This document shows positions 10,091-18,659 of a DNA stretch of 64,000 bases, piece after piece. A program made the position numbers and the translations under genes. This DNA is from Melissococcus plutonius ATCC 35311. Lineage in GTDB: Bacteria; Bacillota; Bacilli; Lactobacillales; Enterococcaceae. Below the pieces are notes generated by a model. That model made no database searches and had not been told where the DNA came from. It saw only the letters and a program-made list of their open reading frames with translations. The first letter of the stretch is position 1. Each line of letters opens with the position of its first letter. Location: NCBI RefSeq assembly GCF_000270185.1, contig NC_015516.1:1039001-1103000 (forward strand), read 5' to 3'.

Positions 10091-10990
10091 TTGTTACAAG
10101 TAAATAATTTGATGAAAACATTTGGAAATTTCATGGCATTAGACGATCTTTCATTTGAGGTTAATGATGGAGAAATTTTAGGTTTAATTGGTCAAAATGG
10201 AGCTGGAAAAACGACTACTTTTCGTTTAATTTTAAATTTTTTGGTCCCTAATCAAGGAACAATTCTATGGAATCATCAACCACTTGATGAAAGGGATTAT
10301 AATTTAATTGGTTATTTGCCGGAAGAAAGGGGCTTATATCCAAAAGTAACAGTAAAAAATCAGTTGCTTTATTTTGCTGCACTACATGGGAAAACCAAGA
10401 AAGAAATTGAACTAAAAATTGATGTGTGGATGGAAAAATTCCAAGTAAAAGGCAATAAGACAGATAAAGTTAAATCGCTTTCAAAAGGAAACCAACAAAA
10501 AGTTCAATTAATCGCTACTTTGATTCATGAACCTAAATTAGTCATTTTAGATGAACCATTTAGCGGACTAGATCCTATAAATGCAGAAATTTTAATCCAG
10601 GGAATTATCGAACTCAAGCAAAAAGGTACTTGTGTTATTTTCTCTAGCCACAATATGGACAATGTTGAAAAGCTTTGTGATCATTTGGTCATGTTAGAAA
10701 ATGGAAGAACCGTATTAAATGGTAAAATTCATGAAATCCGAGAGAGCTTTGGACGCACTAAAGTTTTTTTGGAATCTCCCCTAACTTTACCGGAAATTTT
10801 AGAAATTGATGGTGTCAAAGGAGCCATTCAGCAAGAAAATGGCCGGATAGAAGTCACATTGCATCATCCAAAAGCCGGAGAAGAAATTTTTACCAGGGCG
10901 ACACAATTTGGTTATATTCCAATGTTTAGTCAACAACCACCAACTTTAGAAGAAATTTTCAAACGTAAAGTAGGTGAAAAAAATGTCTAA
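10091..10990 (+). CDS. ABC exporter ATP-binding protein (NatA-like)
   Basis: About 299 residues. Walker A GQNGAGKTT, signature LSKGNQQKVQLIATL, Walker B LVILDEPFSGLDP, and an H-loop in IFSSHNMDN. The ~80-residue C-terminal extension is typical of the NatA/EcsA group that pairs with NatB-type permeases. I chose the TTG at 10091 because GGAGG at 10078-10082 stands 8 bases before it. An in-frame ATG at 10076 overlaps that ribosome site and is less likely. The permease gene overlaps the 3' end. Sodium or drug export is possible; the substrate is unknown. Confidence 0.85.
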   Translation: MLQVNNLMKTFGNFMALDDLSFEVNDGEILGLIGQNGAGKTTTFRLILNFLVPNQGTILWNHQPLDERDYNLIGYLPEERGLYPKVTVKNQLLYFAALHGKTKKEIELKIDVWMEKFQVKGNKTDKVKSLSKGNQQKVQLIATLIHEPKLVILDEPFSGLDPINAEILIQGIIELKQKGTCVIFSSHNMDNVEKLCDHLVMLENGRTVLNGKIHEIRESFGRTKVFLESPLTLPEILEIDGVKGAIQQENGRIEVTLHHPKAGEEIFTRATQFGYIPMFSQQPPTLEEIFKRKVGEKNV

Positions 10991-12236
10991 ATATTGGTTG
11001 ATTACTTGGGACGTTTATAAGAAAAATACGAAGTCTATTTCTTTTATTATTACGATTTTAATTCCTTTTATTTTAATAGGTATTGTATATGGCATTCAGT
11101 CATTTTCTAATCATTTCTCTGAAAAAAATGAGATTGGAATTATTTCAACTCAGTCATCTATTACTCAATATTTACCAAAGATAACTAATAAAAATTATGT
11201 TTTTAAAAGAATTTCAAAAGAATCTATTGCTGAAAAAAAATTAAAAGAAAAAGAAATTGATGCCTACCTAACAATAGAAATGCATAAAGAGAAAGTTGTG
11301 GGTAAATTATATGCTACTCAATCCTTAGGTAGTATGAAAGAAGCAAAAATCAATCAATATTTGAATCAAATCCAATTTCATTTGAATGCGAATAAACTTG
11401 GTTTATCAAATGGGCAGATAGCTAGTTTAAACCAAAAGGCAAATTTCTCTAAGATTAGAGTTAGTTTTGATAAAGATGGAAAAATACAGATGAATCGTGA
11501 TAATACAGCTGTGCAAACTGGGTTGGTTTATTTAATTAGTATCTTTTTAATTGTTATTATTATTACTTATTCCACTATTATTGCCCAAGAAATTGCTTCT
11601 GAAAAAGGGACAAGAATCATGGAAATTATTTTATCTAGTACACGAGCTCAAACACATTTTTATGGAAAATTAACGGGAATTATTTTAATGGTCTTAACAC
11701 AATTTTTTATTTATATTCTTTGTTTTACTTTAAGTTATCAAAAAATTAAAAATATCATCTTAATCAAAGAATTTATTAGTGGATTATCAATCAATACTTT
11801 TATTGGTCCTTTAGTGATTTATACTTTATTTTTTACATTGATTGGGACACTTAGTTATGCTGTTTTAGCTGCTCTTTGTGGCTCATTGGTTTCACGACCT
11901 GAAGATACAGCAAAAGCAGTACAACCAGTGGCCTATTTAGGAATGATTGGTTATTTTACTGGAATTATCTTGGGAATGACAAATCCACAAAATATGATTG
12001 TCCGAGTAACTTCATATCTCCCATTTTTTTCTTCTTTCACAATGCCTGTTCGTTTGGCAACAGAAACAGCAACAGGCATAGAGGCAGGAGTTTCATGTGC
12101 CATTTTGTTTCTATTTACCATATTTTTAACTCTATTTTCTGCCCAACTTTACAAAACCAATGTTTTAGTTTATAACGAAGGAGGGATTTGGAGATCATTA
12201 AAACAGTCTATTTTTATTTTAAGTCATGAAAAATAA
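10983..12236 (+). CDS. ABC exporter permease (NatB-like)
   Basis: About 417 residues. One N-terminal membrane segment, a large extracellular loop (residues ~45-180), then five or so membrane segments at the C-terminal half, with the conserved EIASEKGTRIMEIILSS motif of NatB/ABC-2 permeases. It forms the membrane part of the exporter with the preceding ATPase. The ATG at 10983 has the site AGGTG. A GTG three codons upstream overlaps that site and is unlikely to be used. It ends before a bidirectional terminator. Confidence 0.85.
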   Translation: MSKYWLITWDVYKKNTKSISFIITILIPFILIGIVYGIQSFSNHFSEKNEIGIISTQSSITQYLPKITNKNYVFKRISKESIAEKKLKEKEIDAYLTIEMHKEKVVGKLYATQSLGSMKEAKINQYLNQIQFHLNANKLGLSNGQIASLNQKANFSKIRVSFDKDGKIQMNRDNTAVQTGLVYLISIFLIVIIITYSTIIAQEIASEKGTRIMEIILSSTRAQTHFYGKLTGIILMVLTQFFIYILCFTLSYQKIKNIILIKEFISGLSINTFIGPLVIYTLFFTLIGTLSYAVLAALCGSLVSRPEDTAKAVQPVAYLGMIGYFTGIILGMTNPQNMIVRVTSYLPFFSSFTMPVRLATETATGIEAGVSCAILFLFTIFLTLFSAQLYKTNVLVYNEGGIWRSLKQSIFILSHEK

Positions 12237-12461
12237 GAACGATTAAGTTTATAAATTGGAAAGAAAAATTTTTTCAATTTTTCAGTTGCTATCAGTTTTA
12301 TCTTTAATAGTTCTATAGAGGACAAAATCATAAAAACTGGGGATATTCGATGGATTTCAACGCTAGATAAGAAATAATAAACAAGGTATTTGACGTTGGA
12401 AAATAGACAGCTTTACTAGCTCTCATTAAGTAGATAGCATGAAAAATAAATAATAGAGCTG

Positions 12462-12501
12462 AAAAAATAAGACCTGGAATTATTTTCAGGTCTTATTTTT
12501 T
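12462..12501. terminator. Bidirectional terminator between natB-like gene and aspD
   Basis: A 15-bp perfect stem (12462-12476 with 12487-12501) carries a run of A on the left and T on the right, so it can stop transcripts from both converging genes. Confidence 0.85.
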
Positions 12502-12609
12502 AATTATTCTTCCTAGTTAGAAGAATTTAAAATTACAGAACAATGATTGTTTCTTTTTCAATGAAAGAGTAGCAATTAAATTTATACACCAATTCATAAA
12601 AATTAGCGG

Positions 12610-14208
12610 TCATTGATTTGTATGCTTTAAAAATTGTTCATGATATTCTTCTAATAATTCTAAAATTTGACCAGCAATAATATTGTAGTCTTCATTGGGT
12701 AAGTTTGCCTGTGAAACACGTAATTCACCCGGGGTGGCTCCAAATCCTACACCGTCTATAAGAACAACACCATTTTTCGCAGCAAGTTTTACTAAAAAAT
12801 CGACTTGTTCAAAATTTTTCTGAAGATAATCTTTAAAATCTTCTCCATACAAAGTAGCAGCCAATGCATAAAGGTCAATTAATGAATAATATTTTGCATT
12901 ATCAGAATTTTCATTTGTACTAATTTTTAATTTATGATGCAAATCTTCATAACGCTGATTAACAATTCGTCTAGCGGCTTCAAGATAAGTGTCCTTTTTA
13001 GCCTGGACATTTAAATGGGTTAGAGCAAATAAAGCTTCCATAATTTGCTGAGGCGTAGAAAGACCAGAAGTATGATATAAACCAACAGAACGACTATCTG
13101 CATCAATTCGATCAATAAATTTCATTTTTGCTGGTTCCAATACATTTGAAGAGTAACGCTTGGTTAATGCTTGTTTATCAGCTGCATTTAATTGACTGAT
13201 TAAATCATCAAAGACATTTTTTTGATTTAATCCAATCAATCCTAGACGCCAGCCCGTTGCACCAAATAATTTGGAGAAAGAATAAACGAGCAATGTATTA
13301 TAAGGAACAAAACTATAAACTGATTTAAAATTATTGACAAAAGTACCATAGACATCATCCGTAATAATTAGTAAGTGAGGATTTTTCTTAATCGTTTTTT
13401 GAATTTCTGTTAATGCGTTGTCGTCAAAAGCGACAGAACCCGGATTAGATGGATTAACAATCAAAAAAGCTTTCAATTGGGTATCATGTAATTTATCGAT
13501 TTCTGATGGTAAAACTTCCCAATTATTTTCTTCTGTAGAACGCAAGTCAACTTCAACTAACTCATAATCATTTAATTCTGGAATTTGTAAGTAAGGTGTA
13601 AAAATGGGTGTATTAATTGCAATTTTATCTCCCTTTTTTATCAGCTTATTTTCTTTTAATGAATGAAAGATATAAACAATAGCAGCCGTAGCACCTTCAG
13701 TTGCAAATAGCTGTGTTTGATCTGCTAGCTTTTCACCACGATAAAGAAAAGATTCTAAATAGGCATTTAAAATTTTTTCTGTGTGCTTTAAAATACGACT
13801 AGGCACTGGATAAGTATTTCCGATGACACCATCCACCATTTCTTTGACTAGTTCATCTTTATTAATTCCTAAATTATTCTGTGCATAGTCAAGAATATCT
13901 AAGATAAATTGGTCTATTTCATTTCCTTGAGGATCTAGGAAGGTTTCTAAACGCTCACGAATTCCTGATAATTCGGTGTACCCAGCAAGGTCTGTATCAT
14001 TCATCGTTCGTTTTGATTCGATTACACCAAATTCGATCAGACGTGCAAACGCCAAACGACCTTTAGTGTTGATCCAATTTGGATTGCCACGGCCTGCGTT
14101 TAAAAAAATATTACTTTTTTCATTTTTTTGAGCAAGAGATAACATTTGGGTACTAATTTCAAAAGCACCTAACTGTTCTAAGTGCTGTTCGTCTTTCCTA
14201 TTTAACAT
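12610..14208 (-). CDS. aspD: Aspartate 4-decarboxylase (bifunctional aminotransferase)
   Basis: About 532 residues, the usual length for the PLP enzyme that converts L-aspartate to L-alanine and CO2. The lysine that binds PLP sits in YSFSKLFGATGWRLG. NPSNPGS and the DDVYGTF segment are typical fold I landmarks. The second ATG at 14208 is preferred because GGAGGG lies 7 bases upstream; the ATG at 14214 is too close to it. In Tetragenococcus the enzyme pairs with antiporter AspT to build a proton gradient, but no aspT is adjacent here. It is divergent from pgi. Confidence 0.9.
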   Translation of the reverse strand: MLNRKDEQHLEQLGAFEISTQMLSLAQKNEKSNIFLNAGRGNPNWINTKGRLAFARLIEFGVIESKRTMNDTDLAGYTELSGIRERLETFLDPQGNEIDQFILDILDYAQNNLGINKDELVKEMVDGVIGNTYPVPSRILKHTEKILNAYLESFLYRGEKLADQTQLFATEGATAAIVYIFHSLKENKLIKKGDKIAINTPIFTPYLQIPELNDYELVEVDLRSTEENNWEVLPSEIDKLHDTQLKAFLIVNPSNPGSVAFDDNALTEIQKTIKKNPHLLIITDDVYGTFVNNFKSVYSFVPYNTLLVYSFSKLFGATGWRLGLIGLNQKNVFDDLISQLNAADKQALTKRYSSNVLEPAKMKFIDRIDADSRSVGLYHTSGLSTPQQIMEALFALTHLNVQAKKDTYLEAARRIVNQRYEDLHHKLKISTNENSDNAKYYSLIDLYALAATLYGEDFKDYLQKNFEQVDFLVKLAAKNGVVLIDGVGFGATPGELRVSQANLPNEDYNIIAGQILELLEEYHEQFLKHTNQ

Positions 14209-14506
14209 AAGCATTCCCTCCTAAATTAATCAATACTTAACTTTCATCTATCAATAACCATTGGATTATTTCCTTCATTATTTCAAAGCTAACATCTTCA
14301 ATTTTTTCGGTCAAATATAAGGATTTAAATATATATAAATTTTTAAAATAAATGATTTAGTTGAATTAATTTAGATAAAAAACAAGCGAAAAATAATTAA
14401 CCATGAATATTTCTCATTCTTTTTACATAAATAATTTACTTGAAAAAAAGTATAAAAAAACGTAAAGTATTAATGTATTGGAAAATTATTTCAGGGAGGA
14501 AATAAC

Positions 14507-15856
14507 ATGTCACCTATTCAATTTGATTATTCTAATTTGGCACCATTTATTGCTGAACATGAATTAGACTATATGCAAGAACAAGTTACAGCAGTAGATA
14601 AAGCATTAAGAGAGAAAACTGGCGCAGGTAATGACTTTACTGGTTGGATTGATTTACCTGAAAACTATGATAAAGAAGAATTTGCTCGTATTAAAAAGGC
14701 AGCAAAAAAAATTCAATCAGATTCTGAAGTTTTAGTTGTCATTGGAATTGGTGGTTCTTATTTAGGTGCAAGAGCAGCAATTGAATTTTTAAATCATTCA
14801 TTTAATAATTTATTATCAAAAGAAGAACGAAAAGCACCACAAATCCTCTTTGCAGGAAATAGTATCAGTTCTACTTATTTAGCTGATTTAATTCATGTGA
14901 TCGGAGATCGTGACTTTTCTGTCAATGTAATTTCAAAATCAGGAACAACCACAGAACCTGCCATTGCTTTCCGGGTATTTAAGGAATTATTAATCAAAAA
15001 ATATGGAAAGAATGAAGCGAATGAACGTATCTACGCAACGACAGATCGTGCAAAAGGTGCTGTCAAGGTTGAAGCAATTGCTGAAGGTTGGGAAACTTTC
15101 ATTATCCCAGATGATGTAGGTGGTCGTTTTACTGTATTAACACCAGTTGGCTTATTGCCTATCGCTGTTAGCGGTGCAGATATTGATGCACTAATGAGTG
15201 GTGCAAATGATGCACGTAAAGAATATGCTGAAACCAGTGATTTGAAAAAAAATCAAGCATACCAATATGCTGCATTGAGAAATATTCTTTACCGAAAAGG
15301 GAAAACAACAGAAATGTTAATTAATTATGAACCTAGTATGCATTATTTCTCTGAATGGTGGAAACAACTTTATGGGGAATCTGAAGGCAAAGATAATAAA
15401 GGTATTTTTCCAGCTGCCGCAGATTTCTCAACAGACCTACACTCCATGGGACAATACGTTCAAAATGGCATGCGTATCCTTTTTGAAACGGTGATAAAAG
15501 TTGAAAAACCTCGACATGCAATGAATATTCCGGAACAATCCGATGATTTAGATGGTCTTGGCTATTTGCAAGGAAAAGAAATTGATTACGTGAATACAAA
15601 AGCTTTTGAAGGAACTTTACTTGCACATACAGATGGTGGCGTGCCAAACATGATTGTTAAAATTCCTACAATGGATGCTTATTCCCTAGGTTATGTAATG
15701 TACTTCTTTGAAATTGCTGTTGGTATTTCTGGATATTTGAATGGAATTAACCCATTTGATCAACCTGGTGTTGAAGCCTATAAAAAAAATATGTTTGCAC
15801 TTCTTGGAAAACCGGGCTATGAAGCTTTGGCTAAAGAATTAAATGAACGTCTATAA
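14507..15856 (+). CDS. pgi: Glucose-6-phosphate isomerase
   Basis: 449 residues, typical of the short Firmicutes form. It interconverts glucose 6-phosphate and fructose 6-phosphate in the cytosol. Landmarks are [15 protein letters not shown] near residue 82, [10 protein letters not shown] (sugar-phosphate binding), and the catalytic-region sequence near residue 290. The gene is monocistronic, with a strong AGGGAGG site and a terminator just after it. Together with the phosphoketolase at 41.8 kb it feeds fructose 6-phosphate metabolism. Confidence 0.95.
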   Translation: MSPIQFDYSNLAPFIAEHELDYMQEQVTAVDKALREKTGAGNDFTGWIDLPENYDKEEFARIKKAAKKIQSDSEVLVVIGIGGSYLGARAAIEFLNHSFNNLLSKEERKAPQILFAGNSISSTYLADLIHVIGDRDFSVNVISKSGTTTEPAIAFRVFKELLIKKYGKNEANERIYATTDRAKGAVKVEAIAEGWETFIIPDDVGGRFTVLTPVGLLPIAVSGADIDALMSGANDARKEYAETSDLKKNQAYQYAALRNILYRKGKTTEMLINYEPSMHYFSEWWKQLYGESEGKDNKGIFPAAADFSTDLHSMGQYVQNGMRILFETVIKVEKPRHAMNIPEQSDDLDGLGYLQGKEIDYVNTKAFEGTLLAHTDGGVPNMIVKIPTMDAYSLGYVMYFFEIAVGISGYLNGINPFDQPGVEAYKKNMFALLGKPGYEALAKELNERL

Positions 15857-15921
15857 TTAAGAAATTTTAACTGTATTTTTATGCAAAGAGACAGAACTAT
15901 TTTATAAAAAAATAACTTTAT

Positions 15922-15956
15922 AAAAACATTCTATTTAAAAAATAGAATGTTTTTTA
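15922..15956 (+). terminator. Terminator after pgi
   Basis: A 14-bp stem (15922-15935 with 15941-15954), a 5-base loop and a T run. Confidence 0.8.
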
Positions 15957-16106
15957 TTTTTCTAAATGAATTCAATGGTAAAAATCTGGAAAAATATTGG
16001 AATTTTTATCAGAATCTTTAAGATATAATAAATAAGCAATGAACTTGTAGTCTGATCATTTATTTTCATTGTGAAGTTTACTAAAATTTTAGAGGGAGAG
16101 ATTCAA

Positions 16107-16742
16107 ATGGCAGAAATTGTTCAACTAAAAGAAAACGGAAAGCTTCAATATGTAAAAACACACGTCAAGGGAATAGATGGAATTGATGGAGAGTTGGTAA
16201 GAGCTAAGGGTGATGAAACAATTTCAGGTGTTAAGAATTTTATAGATGGTCTGCAAGAAAAAGGCAAGCCTGTTCTAACAAATTTTAAAGCATTATTTGA
16301 TGAAGGACAAAGACTAACCGATAAACTACATCTGGCAAGAGTCGTATTTGGACCTATAATAGGCTATTCACAAACGAATCAGGAAAATGATATACCTTTC
16401 ACGTTTAATGCAGGTAGATATGAAGGAACTATTACTAGAGACTGCAAGTTACATTTTAATTTTAATTGTAAGGTTCAAGGAGGAGACTCAGATAATCAAT
16501 ACACAGACTATGCTTATTTTAACTTAGATACAGGTAAGGAAACAGCAACAACTTCTGGTAGAATGATTGGTGGTTTGGGTGCACCTGCTGATAAAAAAAT
16601 AATTTTACAAAATTTAATTCCCTTACAAGGTACGGCAAGCTTTAAAAAAGATGATAAATTCTCTATTACTTTAGGTAGTAGGGAAGGTAAAAAGTTATTT
16701 TCCTTACAATTAATGCAAGGTTATATCGAAGAAGTTTACTAA
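16107..16742 (+). CDS. Hypothetical protein with phage-tail-like N-terminus
   Basis: 211 residues from the ATG at 16107, which has a GAGGGAGA ribosome site; an in-frame GTG at 16071 has none. The first ~55 residues (KTHVKGIDGIDG, then ETISGVKNFIDGLQEKGKPVL) resemble a module I associate with tail or baseplate proteins of lactic-acid-bacterium phages. The remaining ~150 residues look beta-rich and carry no motif I recognise. No signal peptide or membrane segment is seen, and no other phage gene is nearby, so it may be a phage-derived leftover or a protein put to a new use. Function unknown. Confidence 0.55.
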   Translation: MAEIVQLKENGKLQYVKTHVKGIDGIDGELVRAKGDETISGVKNFIDGLQEKGKPVLTNFKALFDEGQRLTDKLHLARVVFGPIIGYSQTNQENDIPFTFNAGRYEGTITRDCKLHFNFNCKVQGGDSDNQYTDYAYFNLDTGKETATTSGRMIGGLGAPADKKIILQNLIPLQGTASFKKDDKFSITLGSREGKKLFSLQLMQGYIEEVY

Positions 16743-17120
16743 AAATCAATAAATAATGTAAATTAAAGTTATAGAAGCATGTATTATCAAGAATAAGAAT
16801 TGAACAGAAAGAAAAATCAATCTGTTTGATGCTTATTCTTTATAAAATTACTTAATTGCTAGATAGTTTAAAAATATTGTTACTCAAAAAGATACTTTTC
16901 AATAATCAATTCATAAATCATAAACCTGAAGTATCAGTTAATTAAATAGTCAAAAAAATTTTACATAAATATTTTTATAGATTTTTTCACCTTATTAAGA
17001 GAAAAGATTTGTAATACATACATATACAAAATAATAGAATAATTACAGATTCCTCATTGGCATTTTCAATATAGGTTTTATTATTAAATCGTAAACCAAG
17101 AGAACAAACAATAAGGCAGA
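16743..17120. other. Intergenic AT-rich region
   Basis: A 378-base stretch between the phage-like gene and the small minus-strand ORF. I see no gene, no clear promoter pair and no strong hairpin in it. Confidence 0.4.
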
Positions 17121-17300
17121 TTATTTACTTTTATGCTTCGATAAACGGGTAATTTCAGTAGATTTAGCGATTGAATTAGATTTTTTCTGTTTTTTTACTG
17201 GTTTAGACTTATCAGCAGTTAATGTCAGATATATAATTAAACTAATCATAATAACAGTAAGAATAATTAAAAAGATAAATGTATTAAATGATATAAACAT
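17121..17300 (-). CDS. Small single-pass membrane protein (59 aa)
   Basis: An ORF of 59 residues with a plausible GGGGAA ribosome site 8 bases before the ATG. Residues ~5-28 are one strongly hydrophobic segment (FNTFIFLIILTVIMISLIIY). They are followed by a basic tail rich in Lys and Ser (DKSKPVKKQKKSNS). This layout, a single helix plus a positively charged cytoplasmic tail, is coding-like and not expected of random AT-rich DNA. I do not recognise the family. It is isolated on the minus strand between two plus-strand genes. It could be chance, but codon content and composition favour a real small protein. Confidence 0.5.
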   Translation of the reverse strand: MFISFNTFIFLIILTVIMISLIIYLTLTADKSKPVKKQKKSNSIAKSTEITRLSKHKSK

Positions 17301-17853
17301 ATAAAATTCCCCATTTTTAATTGTTGTTTTTTAGTATACCAAATAGTTAAAGAGGCATCGGCTTTTTTCAATCATATCATGAATTTTTATTTATAGCATG
17401 GAGACTTTATTAAAAGATAGCTTAACTCTAGAAATAAATAAAAATTTTTAATTAAAATTAATAGTTTTACTATTAAAATCATTTTATATAAAATGATAAA
17501 TTTAGAAATGTAAAAAGTAAGAGAATAGAATAAAGATAAAATAATCAAATTAGTTATATAGTATTTGTATTTTTAATCAATTATTGATAAAATGTTTTTT
17601 ATGTTAACTATTATGTTTTTAATTATCAACAGAAATAGCATAATTAACAAGTTTATTGGAGATAGTATTATCTATTAATAAAATAAACTGTTTGATGTTT
17701 TTTAATAATAATTGAGGAAGCTATAAAATTTAATTTTTTCTTACAATGATATATTAGAATATAATAATTTGTCTGTATTGTTTGAAAATTAGGTATAATC
17801 ATTATTGAAACTAAGAATTTTATGGTAAACTATAAACAGCAAGCATTGGGGGA
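17301..17853. other. Intergenic AT-rich region upstream of lepB
   Basis: About 550 bases with no credible ORF. A TATAAT at 17794-17799 lies about 60 bases before the lepB start and probably belongs to its promoter. A matching -35 is weak (TTGTCT with a 19-base spacer). Confidence 0.4.
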
Positions 17854-17859
17854 ATGAAA

Positions 17860-18417
17860 TTGAGAATGAAAGAATTTACAAAAACAATTATCTTTTTTAT
17901 TGGGTTAGTACTTGTTTTATTTTTATTGCGTCAATTTGTATTTACTCCTGTCGTAGTTAGAGGACATTCTATGGATCCGACTTTGGAAGATGGCGAACGG
18001 ATCATTGCTTTAAAAAATACGACAATTCATCGTTTTGATATTGTTACATTCCCAGCACCTGATGAGAAAGATAGAAGTTATATTAAACGAGTTATTGGAT
18101 TACCTGGTGAAACAGTTGCCTTTAAAAATGATAATTTGTACATTAATGGAAAAGAAGTTAATGAGCTGTATTTAGATAAATTTAAGGGTGAATTAACTGA
18201 TGGCCAACCTTTAACTTCTGATTTTACGCTTAATGATATAGGAGCATCTAAAGTGCCTGCAAATAGTTATTTCGTAATGGGAGACAATCGAAGAAATTCA
18301 AAAGATAGCCGGATTATTGGATTTATAAAGAAAGATACCATTTCTGGTGATGTAAAATTTGTATTCTGGCCATTTAGTCGTTTTGGTTTAATTCCTAAAG
18401 ATGGCGTTCGACCTTAA
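17860..18417 (+). CDS. lepB: Signal peptidase I
   Basis: About 185 residues. One N-terminal membrane anchor (residues ~8-27), then the catalytic-serine motif GHSMDPTL and the general-base lysine in DRSYIKRVIGLPGE. The conserved box GDNRRNSKDSR follows. It cleaves signal peptides of secreted proteins at the outer membrane face. The TTG at 17860 is chosen because GGGGGA lies 7 bases upstream. ATG codons at 17854 (too close) and 17866 (12 bases away) are alternatives. Monocistronic, followed by a terminator. Confidence 0.9.
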   Translation: MRMKEFTKTIIFFIGLVLVLFLLRQFVFTPVVVRGHSMDPTLEDGERIIALKNTTIHRFDIVTFPAPDEKDRSYIKRVIGLPGETVAFKNDNLYINGKEVNELYLDKFKGELTDGQPLTSDFTLNDIGASKVPANSYFVMGDNRRNSKDSRIIGFIKKDTISGDVKFVFWPFSRFGLIPKDGVRP

Positions 18418-18431
18418 TAGAAATATAAAGG

Positions 18432-18469
18432 AGCAATCAGCTTTTAAAATAGGCTGATTGCTTTTTTTA
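18432..18469 (+). terminator. Terminator after lepB
   Basis: A 10-bp stem (18432-18441 with 18453-18462) and a T7 run. Confidence 0.8.
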
Positions 18470-18659
18470 TTTTTTTATATCTCGATTAAGTAGTTTGCTT
18501 TTTATTTCTATAGATAATTTATAAATTTGACTTTCAGGTCTTGCTATTTTGCAAGCTAATTTATTTAATTATTTTTGAATCTTTTAAATGAAAAAGAACA
18601 GAGAGTTAATAATATGATAAACTAAGACCAAACGATACAGAGAAAAGATGTGAGAAATT

